A stretch of DNA of 64,000 bases from the NCBI GenBank assembly GCA_003202005.1, contig QJJF01000003.1:513588-577587 (forward strand), in the 5' to 3' direction. A program made the position numbers and the translations under genes. The notes under the pieces were generated by a model, which had not been told where the DNA came from, did not search any database, and worked only from the letters and a program-made list of their open reading frames with translations. Below are positions 63,981 through 64,000 of the stretch, piece by piece. Positions within the stretch are counted from its first letter, which is position 1. Every line of letters starts with the position of its first letter. Source of the DNA: Williamsia faeni (GTDB taxonomy: Bacteria; Actinomycetota; Actinomycetes; Mycobacteriales; Mycobacteriaceae).

Positions 63981-64000
63981 TCCCACACGTGAGCAGCTGC

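Larger units (their letters stand above)
62382..63999 (+). repeat. 1,618-bp direct repeat, copy B (ferredoxin-P450)
   Basis: It matches 54782-56399 base for base as far as can be compared by eye, and ends one base before the window edge. Confidence 0.9.

Overview
The window is high-GC DNA with GTG and TTG starts and AGGA/GGAGG ribosome sites. It carries mycofactocin-type dehydrogenases, several P450s, an FprB-like reductase and a Tat-exported latex clearing protein (Lcp, rubber oxygenase). Together these point to a mycolate actinomycete; a rubber degrader such as Gordonia, or a relative in Nocardia or Rhodococcus, fits best. No rRNA, tRNA, CRISPR array or transposase was seen. Almost every gene belongs to catabolism of hydrophobic, isoprenoid-like or other branched compounds by way of CoA thioesters.

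Region 1 (1-15.0 kb): the tail of an acyl-CoA dehydrogenase gene faces a long minus-strand operon. In transcription order it encodes an amidohydrolase, a 76-aa protein, a fused DUF35/Ltp2-type thiolase-fold protein, a family III CoA-transferase, a 102-aa protein, an acyl-CoA ligase, a double hot-dog dehydratase, a crotonase, an acyl-CoA dehydrogenase, a second ligase, a thiolase and a second crotonase. A GntR/FCD regulator with its own terminator lies just upstream. Region 2 (15.3-26.6 kb) is on the plus strand: mycofactocin-type SDR, aldehyde dehydrogenase, HIBADH-like reductase, ferredoxin, P450, TIM-barrel isomerase, then an APH-family kinase, TetR regulator, ACAD10/11-like dehydrogenase, SDR, PtpB-like phosphatase and quinone reductase. 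The kinase/dehydrogenase pair resembles LvaA/LvaC and ACAD10/11, which convert 4-hydroxyacyl-CoA to enoyl- or 3-hydroxyacyl-CoA. Region 3 (26.8-34.5 kb) has a second GntR/FCD, mycofactocin SDR, P450 and isomerase set, with a MaoC-like protein that lacks its catalytic segment, a lipoprotein solute-binding protein and small hydrolases.

Region 4 (34.7-48.8 kb) is the rubber-oxygenase locus. lcp is followed on its strand by a relic ORF, a single-domain globin and tatA, and is divergent from a TetR gene (lcpR), with a long palindrome between them. After a PPOX-like and a VOC gene comes a minus-strand operon: CMD-like protein, mycofactocin SDR, aldehyde dehydrogenase, solute-binding lipoprotein, a three-subunit molybdenum hydroxylase and a CoxG-like membrane protein. 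Its plausible job is to take up and oxidise the oligo-isoprenoid aldehydes made by Lcp; that is inference from context. A TetR gene is divergent from it.

Region 5 (48.8-64 kb) is a P450 region with many duplications. It holds a broken mycofactocin SDR, a TetR/P450/ferredoxin set, an FprB-type reductase sharing the same palindromic operator, and a ferredoxin-P450 pair present twice as a 1,618-bp repeat (54782-56399 and 62382-63999). The two copies appear identical although their upstream flanks have diverged. A roughly 290-bp fossil at 54.3-54.6 kb preserves pieces of the aldehyde dehydrogenase, SDR and operator from 45-48 kb. Also here are an intact mycofactocin SDR, a classical SDR, a peptide-type solute-binding lipoprotein, a TetR regulator and a second APH-family kinase.
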